Assembly: GCF_918320885.1 (NCBI RefSeq)
Contig: NZ_OU907312.1
Span: forward strand, 1,488,465 to 1,552,464
Length of the DNA: 64,000 bases
Reading direction: 5' to 3'
DNA from: an unidentified bacterial endosymbiont
Lineage (GTDB): Bacteria > Pseudomonadota > Gammaproteobacteria > Enterobacterales > G038960095
The notes under the pieces were generated by a model. It was not told where the DNA came from. It ran no database searches and saw only the letters and a list, made by a program, of their open reading frames with translations. How positions within the stretch are numbered: the stretch's first letter is position 1; every line of letters starts with the position of its first letter. Position numbers and translations under genes: made by a program. Of the stretch, positions 39,701 through 48,355 are shown piece after piece.

Positions 39701-40360
39701 CGGTCTGTATTTCCCATCACACTAGGTTGACAAGCGATCGTTCGGCACAACCCACTCTGTTTTAACAGAAGGCATAGCGCATCCTATCACTTATTTTCGA
39801 AGGATAATAGACCACCATGACTAGCAATGACTGCCCAACAGCCCTTAATTCAGTTCTACCATAGGATCAGCCTGCAGGATACCCTGGTAATTCTTTAGGT
39901 GGATTTGTGGGTGAACCCCTTTACGGTCAGAGCTATAATTGAACCAGATCGCCGGTGCCTCTGTTGAGCCAGCGTTGCGATCGTCTCGCACATAGGCCCA
40001 TAACCGGCCAGTCCGTGTCTTGCCACTGCCAGGCTCCTGAACTTGTACTGGGGTGTCATCTCCATGTACCTTCCCTGCCTGTAGCACCGTACGCTGTATC
40101 TCATCAACTAGGGGTCTTAGCAGTTCACTGATGGCGTCAACCCAATGACCCAGAAGGCTCCGGCTCAGTTCAACACCCTGACGAGCGTAGATTTCCGACT
40201 GGCGATATAATGGGGTGTGCTCTCCGTACTTCGACATCACGACTCTGGCCAATAACCCTGGCCCAGCGATTCCTCGTTCTATCGGACGGCTGGGGGCTGG
40301 GGGCTGGGGCCTGTACAATATGATCTTGCCACCTTTTTTTAGACACAGAGAAGAGAAACC

Positions 40361-41215
40361 TTAAGCGACCTGGGATAACCAATTTTTTTCAAAATTTACA
40401 GGAGACAGATAGCCTAGCGTTGAGTGCCGTCTCTGTCGGTTATAAAACACTTCTACGTATTCAAAAATGCTCAATTTGGCTTGTTCTCTGCTCTCAAAAC
40501 GTTCAAAGTGGGTGTGCTCTGTTTTTAAGGTATGGAAAAAACTCTCTGCTACTGCATTGTCATAACAATTGCCCGTACTACTCATGCTAAGCGTTATCTG
40601 GTGATGCGCCGATACAGCCTTGAATCCTTTGCTGGTATACTGGCTGCCTCGGTCGGAGTGGTGGATGAGACCTGCAGCAGGCTTCCTCCGTGTTATTGCC
40701 TGGCGTAATGCTGCGGCTACTAACTCGGTGGTCATGTGAGCTTGCATATCCATCCCCACGATACTACGAGAGAACAGGTCCAGTACGATAGCAACATACA
40801 ACCATCCCTCTTGGGTCGGAATATAGGTAATATCTGCTGCCCAGTATTGATCAGGGCGAGTGGCTGTGAACTTCTGCTTGAGTAAATTAGGCGCCACTGC
40901 GGCCTTTGGATCGACTATTGTGGTTACCTTAAATCGTTTTTTCATCTTAGCCGCAATATGGGCTGCTTTCATTAGCCGACAAACCCGTTTGCGTGAACAG
41001 CGCTCACCTCTAGCTCGTAACTCAGCATGGATACGTGGGCTACCGTAAATTTGGTTGCTTATGGTATAAACCTCTTTAATTTCAGATATTAAACGCTCAT
41101 CCTCACAATAGCGCTTGGATGGCTCAGCCTTGATAAACTGATAATAGCCACTGCGGGATACACCTAACACGTTGGACATCCTCTCTACGCTGAATTCCCC
41201 AGCATGCTTTTGCAT
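40361..41215 (-). CDS. IS3-family transposase OrfB (copy 2)
   Basis: The 284-residue DDE integrase-like subunit, identical in translation to 11086-11940, with the catalytic triad in AADITYIP, HHSDRGSQY and NAVAESFF. Expressed mainly as an OrfAB fusion by -1 frameshifting at the A7 run in orfA. The intact frame suggests activity. Confidence 0.95.
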   Translation of the reverse strand: MQKHAGEFSVERMSNVLGVSRSGYYQFIKAEPSKRYCEDERLISEIKEVYTISNQIYGSPRIHAELRARGERCSRKRVCRLMKAAHIAAKMKKRFKVTTIVDPKAAVAPNLLKQKFTATRPDQYWAADITYIPTQEGWLYVAIVLDLFSRSIVGMDMQAHMTTELVAAALRQAITRRKPAAGLIHHSDRGSQYTSKGFKAVSAHHQITLSMSSTGNCYDNAVAESFFHTLKTEHTHFERFESREQAKLSIFEYVEVFYNRQRRHSTLGYLSPVNFEKNWLSQVA

Positions 41216-41226
41216 AAACTGGTATT

Positions 41227-41526
41227 TTACTTGCGGGCCACTGAGAAGATGCCCAAGGCTTTTTTTAGGATATCCCTCTCTTCGCGTGCTATCGCCAATT
41301 CTTTCCGCAATTGACTGAGCTCAGCATCAGACGCTTTCAGGTATCCTTTGCCCGGGAAAGCCTCTGCACCATCCTTGTTATGCTGATGGACCCACCCTGC
41401 CAATGTACTCTTGGGAACTCCCAATTCCTCGCTCAATTGACAGAGCGTTTTACCAGTGCTGTGATACAGCTTTACCGCATTCAGCTTGAATTCCTTATCA
41501 TAGCTCCTTGATTCCCCTTGATTCAT
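41227..41526 (-). CDS. IS3-family transposase OrfA (copy 2)
   Basis: The 99-residue helix-turn-helix subunit, identical to 10775-11074. The A7 slippery run lies at 41260-41266 on the minus strand. The segment beyond its start (41527-41603) is the IS terminal region, including the likely weak promoter. Confidence 0.95.
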   Translation of the reverse strand: MNQGESRSYDKEFKLNAVKLYHSTGKTLCQLSEELGVPKSTLAGWVHQHNKDGAEAFPGKGYLKASDAELSQLRKELAIAREERDILKKALGIFSVARK

Positions 41527-42201
41527 AACTTCACCTCAAAAAGTAACAAAAAATTATACGCTTTGTTCCTCTTCGTTGTGTCCGTTAAAGGGTAGCAAGA
41601 TCAATACAGTCACAACGACCACAGGCTTTTTTTGGGCGAACCGTTTGGATCGCTTTGAAGGCACTTTTGAGGAGTTCCAGCTGTTCGGAAACATCTTCAC
41701 CCAGAGGTTTCAGCTCGCCACCACATTTCGGGCAGGCCTCCTCTTGCGGCTCTAACCGTCGTATTTCCCGAGGCAGTTCAGCCGGTAACGGTTTGCGGGC
41801 AGGGGATTGACGTAAGGCCTTAGGGACCCAGGGGTCCCTAAGCGCCAGAGCCTGGATTTGCTCCTCTTCCAGCTCACTGAGCTGTTTTTCCAATCGCCCA
41901 ATTTGCCGTTTAACTTTTTCAGAACTCTGGCCAAAATGCAGCCGTTTCAGCTCTGCTAGCTGACTCTTTAACCGCTCAATCTCTGCCGCTTTATTGCTTA
42001 GGTCATGCTTGAGCGTCGTGATCGTCTCGTTTTGCTGGAGGAGCAGCTCACTTTGCTCGAGCAGTAAGGCTCTTAGCGTATTGATATCATTAGGAAGCTC
42101 ATACATAAGCTGCAACGTTACACGTCGGTTACAGGAATTATAATATTGATAACCGCTGAGTGTTAATCCGTTTGGGCTGCTTCCACTCTAAACCTTTGAA
42201 C

Positions 42202-43296
42202 TGTCGCGGAAAAAGTGCGCACCGAGTTTACGCTGCTACTTCATAAGCCATGGGTGAAAGATAATTCAGTGTAGAATGTCTACGCTGACGATTATAAAAC
42301 GATTCTATATAGTCAAATATTGCGTTAGATGCCTGCTGTTCCGTCATTAATTTCATGGTATAGATAAGCTCTACCTTAAGTGTGTGATAGAAGCTTTCCA
42401 TGACGGCATTGTCATAACAGCATCCAGTACTGCTCATCGAGCAAACCATACCATAATTTTTAAGTGTTTTCTGATACAGAGCACTAGCATACTGGCTCCC
42501 TCGGTCAGAGTGAATCACCAATCCTGTTGGTGGCTGACGTCGAGTCCTAGCCATGGTCAGAGCATCGATTATTAATGGCGTTTTAAGGCTACCGCTTAGG
42601 CTCCAGCCAACGATCATACGGCTATAGAGGTCAATCACTGTAGCCAAATACAGAAAGCCCGTTTGGGTTGAAATAGTGCTGATATCACTGGCCCAAGCCT
42701 GATTAGCGCCTGGTGGAGAAAAATGTCGATTCAGCAAATTAGGAGCTATTGGTAACCGATGGTTACTGTCCGTCGTCACTTGATGTTGACGGGTGGCTGC
42801 TGCTTTTATACCCAGCTGTTTCATCAACTTAGCAATACGCTCCTTGCCGCAATAGCGCTGTTCAGCCTGTAAATCAACCCTGATTCGTCGAACACCGTAG
42901 GTTTTTCTACTGGCCAGATGTAGCGCCAGAATGCGTTCACCTAAGACTTTATCTTCCTGACCACGCTGGCCAGGTCGGCGATTAAGCCAGGCGTAAAAAC
43001 CGCGCCGACTGACTGATAATAAAACACATAGCCGTTTAAATGGGTGGAAAGCTTGTTGTTTCAGTATCATAGCGAACCTCTCCTGCTTTCCCTGGAAAAG
43101 AGCGCTGCCACTTTTTTTAAAATTAATTTATCTTCTTCTAATTCAATGACCTTCCTCTTTAAACGCCTTATCTCTAGCGCTTGCTCAGAGCATTGTGGCT
43201 GGCGAGTAAAGCTTTTATCAGCCTTGGCTGTGTGCCGCCAACCATACAACGTATTGTCACTGATTCCCAACTCGCTAGCCAGTTGGGGAACAGATC
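42202..43296 (-). mobile_element. Second IS3-type element, copy A, missing its 5' end
   Basis: The 3' end begins TGTCGCGGAAAAAGTGCGC at 42202. The element contains orfB and most of orfA. At 43297 the same terminal sequence starts again as copy B, so the 5' terminus of copy A, including the first codons of orfA, is replaced. It is a different IS3 lineage from the two 1,283-bp copies. Probably immobile, since one end is lost. Confidence 0.85.
42228..43070 (-). CDS. IS3-type transposase OrfB (copy A)
   Basis: 280-residue DDE integrase subunit. The N-terminal HTH_21-like region (LLSVSRRGFYAWLNRRPGQ) is followed by the core with D in AWASDISTIST, D in VIHSDRGSQYAS and E in NAVMESFYHTLKVE, ending RRHSTLNYLSPMAYEVAA. 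The frame is intact and overlaps orfA by 4 nt, with a T7 (A7 on the coding strand) at 43112-43118 for frameshifting. It may be expressed, but its element has lost one end. Confidence 0.9.
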   Translation of the reverse strand: MILKQQAFHPFKRLCVLLSVSRRGFYAWLNRRPGQRGQEDKVLGERILALHLASRKTYGVRRIRVDLQAEQRYCGKERIAKLMKQLGIKAAATRQHQVTTDSNHRLPIAPNLLNRHFSPPGANQAWASDISTISTQTGFLYLATVIDLYSRMIVGWSLSGSLKTPLIIDALTMARTRRQPPTGLVIHSDRGSQYASALYQKTLKNYGMVCSMSSTGCCYDNAVMESFYHTLKVELIYTMKLMTEQQASNAIFDYIESFYNRQRRHSTLNYLSPMAYEVAA

Positions 43297-43339
43297 TGTC
43301 GCGGAAAAAATGCGCACCGAGTTTACGCTGCTGCTTCAT
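43067..43339 (-). pseudogene. IS3-type OrfA (copy A), N-terminus replaced
   Basis: The part from RSVPQLASELGISDNTLYGW to the end (KLILKKVAALFSRES) is a normal OrfA helix-turn-helix and zipper. The first 17 residues (MKQQRKLGAHFFRDR) are encoded by the terminal sequence of copy B read antisense, so the native start is missing. The frame is open by chance across the junction. Function is doubtful. Confidence 0.8.
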
Positions 43340-43513
43340 AAGCCATGGGTGAAAGATAATTCAGTGTAGAATGTCTACGCTGACGATTATAAAACGATGC
43401 TATATAGTCAAATATTGCATTAGATGCCTGCTGCTCTGTCATTAATTTCATGGTATAGATGAGCTCTACCTTAAGTGTGTGATAGAAGCTTTCCATGACG
43501 GCATTGTCATAAC
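43297..43513 (-). mobile_element. Second IS3-type element, copy B, 3' fragment
   Basis: About 217 bp repeating the 3' end of copy A in tandem, encoding the OrfB C-terminus (DNAVMESFYHTLKVELIYTM to SPMAYEAAA) with a few substitutions. It ends abruptly at 43513, where the IS21-type terminus begins, and its remainder is not found beyond that element, so a deletion accompanied the insertion. Confidence 0.85.
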
Positions 43514-43558
43514 TGTCAACGATCGCATAAAATATCCGGATTTCGATCGTGTTAATGG

Positions 43559-44350
43559 TCATTTTTTTGACCTAATTTCCTCTTCAGAGGTCAGCTCTAG
43601 CTGGGAACTCACTGACAACAGTCCCGCTTTGCGTTTTTCTTTTAGTCGATAGCTCTCTCCCTTGATATTGATTGTCGTTGAGTGATGTAACAGCCGATCT
43701 AGAATAGCGGTAGCTAATACCTGATCCCCAAACAGTTCTCCCCAGTCTATGAAACTTTTATTAGACGTTAGGATGATGCTGGCTTTTTCATAGCGCCTGC
43801 TGAGTAACCTGAAAAATAGGCTGGCCTCTTCACGATTCATCGGTAGATAGCCGAACTCATCCAATATCAGCACTCTGGCATAGCAGAGCTGCTGGAGCTG
43901 GCGCTCTAACCGATTTTCTTGCTTGGCCTTTATCAGAGCACTAATTAACCGATCTAGTGGCATGAACAGTAACCGGTGGCTTGCAGTGGCGGCTTTAACC
44001 CCTAAGGCAATTGCTAAATGCGTTTTACCTACACCTGGAGGGCCCAACAAAATCACATTTTCGTTACGCTCTACGAACCTAAGCCCTGCTAGCTCTCGGA
44101 TCACCTTCCTATCAATTCCAGGCTGAAAGCTGAAATCAAATTGCTCAAGCGTTTTAATCCAGGGTAACCGGGCTTGCTTTAAACGGGATTCCAGCCCTTT
44201 CTGATGCCGTCCTTGCCACTCAGTCGCTAAGGCCCGTTCTAAAAATTCTCGATAACCCAAATCATCCTTTGCCGCTTGCTCACAGAGGGTATCTAACGCT
44301 GCTCCAAGGTGCTCTAGCTTTAATCGTGGTAATAGGCTGGCCAGTTGCAT
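43559..44350 (-). CDS. IS21-family helper ATPase IstB
   Basis: AAA+ ATPase that stimulates IstA-mediated transposition. The 263-residue protein has Walker A GPPGVGKTHLAIALG at about 103-117, Walker B RVLILDEFGYLPM, and ILTSNKSFIDWGELFGD with LLHHSTTINIKGESYRLK near the end, typical of DnaC-like IstB. Complete, but its partner IstA is destroyed here. Confidence 0.95.
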   Translation of the reverse strand: MQLASLLPRLKLEHLGAALDTLCEQAAKDDLGYREFLERALATEWQGRHQKGLESRLKQARLPWIKTLEQFDFSFQPGIDRKVIRELAGLRFVERNENVILLGPPGVGKTHLAIALGVKAATASHRLLFMPLDRLISALIKAKQENRLERQLQQLCYARVLILDEFGYLPMNREEASLFFRLLSRRYEKASIILTSNKSFIDWGELFGDQVLATAILDRLLHHSTTINIKGESYRLKEKRKAGLLSVSSQLELTSEEEIRSKK

Positions 44351-44700
44351 CAGACTAACTCCGCATACACACTAAGAGGCCTGCTAGCCACCTGATTCAC
44401 TGCTTGCCAGAGAGCGTGATGATGCTCCGGGAGTCTGTGCCAACCGCGATGAACCTCACAGAGTCGATTCGCTCAGCCGAGAATCTACAAAAGCTGTAAA
44501 AGGTTCTAGCTTAAAAAACCGTTTTTGTACTCTTTTCCCTGTAGGGGTCTCTCATGCTTAAGGTGACGTCTGACGCTCCTTTCCGAGCAGCCAATCTGCC
44601 CTGCAATATCAACGATAAATGCGCCCTGGTGATGTAATTGTTTTATCATAAAATGGTCCCTTCTGCTTAACATGAAATCCCCCTTTGGTTTGGTCACCAT
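44351..44700 (-). pseudogene. IstA transposase, internal deletion
   Basis: The N-terminal helix-turn-helix (MLSRRDHFMIKQLHHQGAFI, then DIAGQIGCSERSVRRHLKHE) lies at 44510-44700. The C-terminal end (LPEHHHALWQAVNQVASRPL, then SVYAELV) lies at 44347-44460, just before istB. The whole DDE core, about 350-400 residues, is missing. Confidence 0.85.
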
Positions 44701-44840
44701 ATAGGAGAACGCATGTTGGGTAGATTGGACAAATTAAACGATCATTTTCCGGACATTTTATGCGATCGTTGACAATCAGGGGTGTGCCGACTCACAACGT
44801 GCATTGGCTGCTATGGTTGGGTAACGGTGACATATTACCT

Positions 44841-44869
44841 TGGACAATTATCTGTTGGGAAAATAATAT
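44841..44869 (+). promoter_or_regulatory. Candidate promoter of the 442-residue protein
   Basis: TGGACA at 44841-44846, a 17-nt spacer and TAATAT at 44864-44869, in AT-rich sequence 45 nt before the start codon. Each box is a partial consensus match. Confidence 0.45.
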
Positions 44870-44913
44870 TTATGTTATAAGTAACTTTTTTACAGAATAT
44901 AAAGGTATTACTT

Positions 44914-46242
44914 ATGGGGAATGTAGTCAGTGAGATCATCAGTGGGATAGGCGTTGGTGTATCATTTGGTGATCATGGCGTAAACGCTGGGATTACATAT
45001 AATAGTCATCGCTGTTACACGTTTTATGGTGATGAAAATTCCAGTAGCTGGGATGATGTGTTGCAAAATGAACGTGAGAAATCCCGTAGGGAAAGAGAAG
45101 AACTTGAACAACAATGGGAAGAGGAGAAGCGTTTAAGGGAAGAAGAGAAGCAAGAAAAGATACAAAAAATTGAACATCCGATAATTGGATTAGCAGAAGG
45201 AATCGTGAGTAAGCGCAGGACAGAAGAGTTAAATTCTTTTACTACCAATACGAGCGATATGAATTTATTAGCAGCACCTGGTTACAGTACCGTTGCTATT
45301 TTAGATCGTGAAACAAGGAATTTTTTACAGCCTATTGCAACCCATAAACCACCACCCAATAATCAAGATGATGCAGAAAAAGGTTTGGCAATGGAGTTAG
45401 GGAAATTTCGTAGAAATAAGGAGTTAACGGAGTTTTTCAGTCAAAAAAAAACTGACTTCAATAAGCTGATCCCAGCAACCAATTCTGCAGAAAAATTTTA
45501 CCTAAATGCTCCTGAAGACACTTTAAATCCAAATAATTCTGATTTTTTGCAGGACGGTTTAAATATTCTTGATTATCTACCTACAAAAGTGAACATTCCT
45601 GTTTCAGAGGGTCTTACGATTCCTATAAATGTAGGTAGTTTGATTAAACTTGAAACCAGAAGAGAAAATGAAAACATTAGGGAAATGCACAATACGGAAG
45701 TAGATATTTCTAAGAGTCGTCATATGTTATCAAGCAGCTCAAGCTCGTCGTCATCGAATTGTTTAGGAAAAAATGATATATGTCGTCTTGAGAAAGCAGG
45801 TAAAATTGCTAATCTTATGGACAAAAGTAACCTTTTTACAGCAGACGATATTTTTTCTGCACCTAAAAAGGTAGCCTCAAGCAGTATTACTTCAACCGAT
45901 CTTCTCAGGGCAGCTGAGAAGACAGTTTGTACAACTATTGCGACTGCTAAACATGCTGGTAAATCAACTGCTGGAAACTGTACTCTTGTTGCAGTTGATT
46001 TACTAGGACCTGATGCTGTGGTTGGTAAATTAATGGAACACATAAATTGTACTATGCCTGAAAGCCAAATTGCTAAGACAAATATTCTTGATAATGCCAG
46101 TTGTATTTCTGGCATTAACTTATCTGTAGATTCTTCAGAAGTGGCATTAGGCGCAGAGAAGTTTTTCGAAGTAAATTTTATTGATAATCAATTGCCTGAT
46201 AACTCAGATATACTGCGAAAGTGTTTACCAGGCCAGCCGTAA
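44914..46242 (+). CDS. Unrecognised 442-residue protein, effector-like features
   Basis: I do not recognise this protein. It begins MGNVVSEI, which fits the eukaryotic N-myristoylation pattern M-G-x-x-x-S. Residues about 48-85 are a strongly charged coiled coil (REREELEQQWEEEKRLREEE), and a run of nine to ten serines lies at about 272-281. The C-terminal third has several Cys (SNCLGKNDICRLE, AGNCTLVAVDLLG, HINCTMPE). No signal peptide or transmembrane helix stands out. Composition is AT-rich and unlike core genes, and it sits between IS debris and a tRNA, a common landing place for foreign DNA. It has its own plausible promoter and AAAGG ribosome-binding site. A host-directed effector is an inference; a phage or plasmid protein is an alternative. 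Confidence 0.6.
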   Translation: MGNVVSEIISGIGVGVSFGDHGVNAGITYNSHRCYTFYGDENSSSWDDVLQNEREKSRREREELEQQWEEEKRLREEEKQEKIQKIEHPIIGLAEGIVSKRRTEELNSFTTNTSDMNLLAAPGYSTVAILDRETRNFLQPIATHKPPPNNQDDAEKGLAMELGKFRRNKELTEFFSQKKTDFNKLIPATNSAEKFYLNAPEDTLNPNNSDFLQDGLNILDYLPTKVNIPVSEGLTIPINVGSLIKLETRRENENIREMHNTEVDISKSRHMLSSSSSSSSSNCLGKNDICRLEKAGKIANLMDKSNLFTADDIFSAPKKVASSSITSTDLLRAAEKTVCTTIATAKHAGKSTAGNCTLVAVDLLGPDAVVGKLMEHINCTMPESQIAKTNILDNASCISGINLSVDSSEVALGAEKFFEVNFIDNQLPDNSDILRKCLPGQP

Positions 46243-46289
46243 GAGGGGTCTGCTCATAAACAGAGCATTGAGATGATGCCGAGAGATAA

Positions 46290-46365
46290 TGGTGGCCCCT
46301 CCCCGATTTGAACGGGGGACCAAACGATTATGAGTCGTCTGCTCTAACCACTGAGCTAAGGGGCC
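46290..46365 (-). tRNA. ileX: tRNA-Ile2 (CAT anticodon, lysidine type)
   Basis: 76 nt including the encoded CCA. The acceptor stem GGCCCCT/AGGGGCC closes it, the D arm is AGCTCAGTGGTTAGAGC, the anticodon loop is CTCATAA with CAT, and the T arm is CCCCG TTCAAAT CGGGG. It is almost the same as E. coli ileX, which lies near rpoD, so I assign Ile (C34 modified to lysidine to read AUA) rather than Met. TilS is required; it is not in this window. Confidence 0.9.
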
Positions 46366-46437
46366 ATGGCTGCCGGATGAATCAGGCAGCAGCGGCGAGT
46401 ATAAAAGATTGTCAGCAACCTGTCGAGTAACCCTCCC

Positions 46438-48273
46438 TTAACTTCTTAGAAAATCACTCAACTTTTCACTTCGGCTCGGGTGACGCATTTTACGCAAGGC
46501 TTTGGCCTCAATCTGCCGTACCCGCTCGCGGGTGACGACAAACTGCTTACCCACCTCCTCTAAGGTGTGATCAGTATTCATATCGATACCAAAACGCATA
46601 CAAATTACCTTAGCTTCACGCCGCGTTAGGCTGGAAAGCACATCCCGTATCGCCACTTTCAGGCTCTCAGAAGTCGCTGAATCCAAAGGCGATTCTAGCG
46701 TACTATCTTCAATGAAATCCCCCAGATGAGAATCTTCATCATCCCCAATCGGGGTTTCCATTGAAATCGGCTCTTTGGCAATTTTCAATACTTTGCGTAT
46801 CTTATCTTCTGGCATGGCCATCCGCTCGGCTAACTCCTCAGGCATCGGTTCACGCCCCATCTCCTGCAACATCTGTCGCGAAATACGATTGAGTTTATTA
46901 ATGGTTTCAATCATATGCACCGGAATACGAATGGTGCGTGCCTGATCCGCAATTGATCGGGTAATCGCTTGGCGAATCCACCAGGTGGCATAGGTTGAAA
47001 ATTTATAGCCCCGTCGATACTCAAATTTATCAACCGCTTTCATTAAGCCAATATTCCCCTCTTGAATCAGATCGAGGAACTGCAATCCACGGTTGGTGTA
47101 CTTTTTAGCTATCGATATCACTAAGCGTAAATTGGCTTCAACCATCTCTTTTTTGGCACGCCGCGCTTTAGCTTCACCAATGGACATGCTACGGTTGATT
47201 TTTTTAATCTGTTCAATGGTTAAATAAGTCTCTTCCTCAATCGCACTCAACTTTTTCAAACACTGACGGATTTCATCCAATTTAGAAGAGAGGCTTGCTG
47301 ACCAGGGATTACTGGGTGCCAGCGCGGTCTCTACCCACGCTTCATTGGTCTCTTGGCCGGTAAAATGTTGAATAAAATATTTCTTAGACATTTTACACTC
47401 GTTAACACAGAGGCGCATGATGATCCACTCTTGGCTACGTACCCGCTCCATCATCTCGCGCATACTGTTGACTAGCCGATCGAACTGCCGCGGGACTAGC
47501 CTAAAGTGTTTGAAAATCTCTGACAGTCTCTGGATCTCATTCGAGGTCGAGGCATGATCACGGCCATACGTTTTAATCGCCTGTGTCGTTTGATGATATT
47601 GTGCTCGTAACTCCGCAAATTTTTGGCGCGCTACCTCAGGATCAATCGTATTATCTTCTTCGCTACTCTCAGAGACTTCGTCATCACTCTCTAGCTCACT
47701 CAACGCACTCTCTGCGAGATTGGGGGAAGAGCCGCTTCGCTTAGCCTCTAGCGCCTCTTCCTCGGGTTGTAGATCGACAAAACCAATTAGGAGATCAGGC
47801 AGTCGCAGACGGCCAGCTTCCACACAGTCATACTGCTCCAGCAAATAAGTAATGGCCTCTGGATACTCAGCAACCGAGCACTGCACCTGATTGATGCCCT
47901 CTTCAATACGCTTGGCAATATCAATCTCATCCTCACGGGTCAGCAGTTCTACTGTCCCCATCTCCCGCATATACATCCGCACTGGATCGGTGGTACGCCC
48001 CAGCTCCGACTCGACACTGGAGAGCACCTGTACAGCGGCCTCAGCCACATCTTCATCAGCCACATTGTCCGCTAACAGTAGATCATCGACATCCGGTGCT
48101 TCTTCCAACACCTGGATCCCCATGTCATTAATCATCTGGATGATATCTTCTATCTGATCGGAATCGATAATCTCTTCCGGCAGATGATCATTGACCTCAG
48201 CATAGGTTAGATAACCCTGCTCTTTACCTCGAGTGACAAGAAGTTTGAGTTGTGACTGTGGATTTTGTTCCAT
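46438..48273 (-). CDS. rpoD: RNA polymerase sigma-70 RpoD
   Basis: Housekeeping sigma factor. The ATG at 48273, with AGGTG 7 nt upstream, gives 611 residues beginning [20 protein letters not shown] exactly as in E. coli (613), so I prefer it to the ATG at 48294. Region 1.1, an acidic spacer (about 180-210, diverged), region 2 ([34 protein letters not shown]), region 3 and region 4 ([20 protein letters not shown]) are all present. In region 4.2 VTRERVRQI recognises the -35 box. Last gene of the rpsU-dnaG-rpoD operon. Confidence 0.97.
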   Translation of the reverse strand: MEQNPQSQLKLLVTRGKEQGYLTYAEVNDHLPEEIIDSDQIEDIIQMINDMGIQVLEEAPDVDDLLLADNVADEDVAEAAVQVLSSVESELGRTTDPVRMYMREMGTVELLTREDEIDIAKRIEEGINQVQCSVAEYPEAITYLLEQYDCVEAGRLRLPDLLIGFVDLQPEEEALEAKRSGSSPNLAESALSELESDDEVSESSEEDNTIDPEVARQKFAELRAQYHQTTQAIKTYGRDHASTSNEIQRLSEIFKHFRLVPRQFDRLVNSMREMMERVRSQEWIIMRLCVNECKMSKKYFIQHFTGQETNEAWVETALAPSNPWSASLSSKLDEIRQCLKKLSAIEEETYLTIEQIKKINRSMSIGEAKARRAKKEMVEANLRLVISIAKKYTNRGLQFLDLIQEGNIGLMKAVDKFEYRRGYKFSTYATWWIRQAITRSIADQARTIRIPVHMIETINKLNRISRQMLQEMGREPMPEELAERMAMPEDKIRKVLKIAKEPISMETPIGDDEDSHLGDFIEDSTLESPLDSATSESLKVAIRDVLSSLTRREAKVICMRFGIDMNTDHTLEEVGKQFVVTRERVRQIEAKALRKMRHPSRSEKLSDFLRS

Positions 48274-48355
48274 AAAGAAGCACCTATACTTCAAGGTCTA
48301 ATATTGAATAGTGATGGCTATCATCATGAGCAACCGATTGCATCAAGGCTAAGCT

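Larger units (their letters stand above)
40321..41603 (-). mobile_element. IS3-family element, copy 2 (intact, inverted)
   Basis: A 1,283-bp copy of the element at 10698-11980, in opposite orientation, with the same ends (TGATCTTGCCACC and GGTAGCAAGATCA). It is flanked by the 3-bp repeat ATA (40318-40320 and 41604-41606) and inserted in the IS66 tnpC. Both encoded proteins are identical to those of copy 1. Confidence 0.95.
39845..42115 (-). pseudogene. IS66-family transposase TnpC, broken by IS3 copy 2
   Basis: The N-terminal part lies at 41604-42115: coiled coil LPNDINTLRALLLEQSELLL, then LKRLHFGQSSEKVKRQIGRL, and the zinc-finger CPKCGGELKPLGEDVSEQLE. After the IS3 insertion, the middle part at 39860-40320 continues SRPIERGIAGPGLLARVVMS and KYGEHTPLYRQSEIYARQG with VHGDDTPVQVQ. 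Joining across the IS with its 3-bp duplication removed gives CDCIVQAPAPS, as expected. A 7-nt duplication (CCCCAGC-type) after that breaks the frame, and the gene ends prematurely after YQGILQAD, losing the catalytic C-terminus. It is dead for three independent reasons. Confidence 0.9.
43514..44774 (-). mobile_element. IS21-family element with internal istA deletion
   Basis: Termini TGTCAACGATCGCATAAAAT at 43514 and its complement ending at 44774 are inverted repeats, identical over about 20 bp and followed by TCCGGA on each side. The element holds an intact istB and two end pieces of istA. At 1,261 bp it is about half the size of a complete IS21 element. No target duplication was found. Confidence 0.9.

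Noticed and set aside
40860-41511. Plus-strand open frames inside IS3 copy 2
   Set aside because: They recur at the mirror positions in copy 1 and are antisense shadows of the transposase genes.
46290-46365. Initiator or elongator tRNA-Met (CAT anticodon)
   Set aside because: The body sequence and the position beside rpoD match E. coli ileX, the lysidine-modified tRNA-Ile2, much better than either tRNA-Met.
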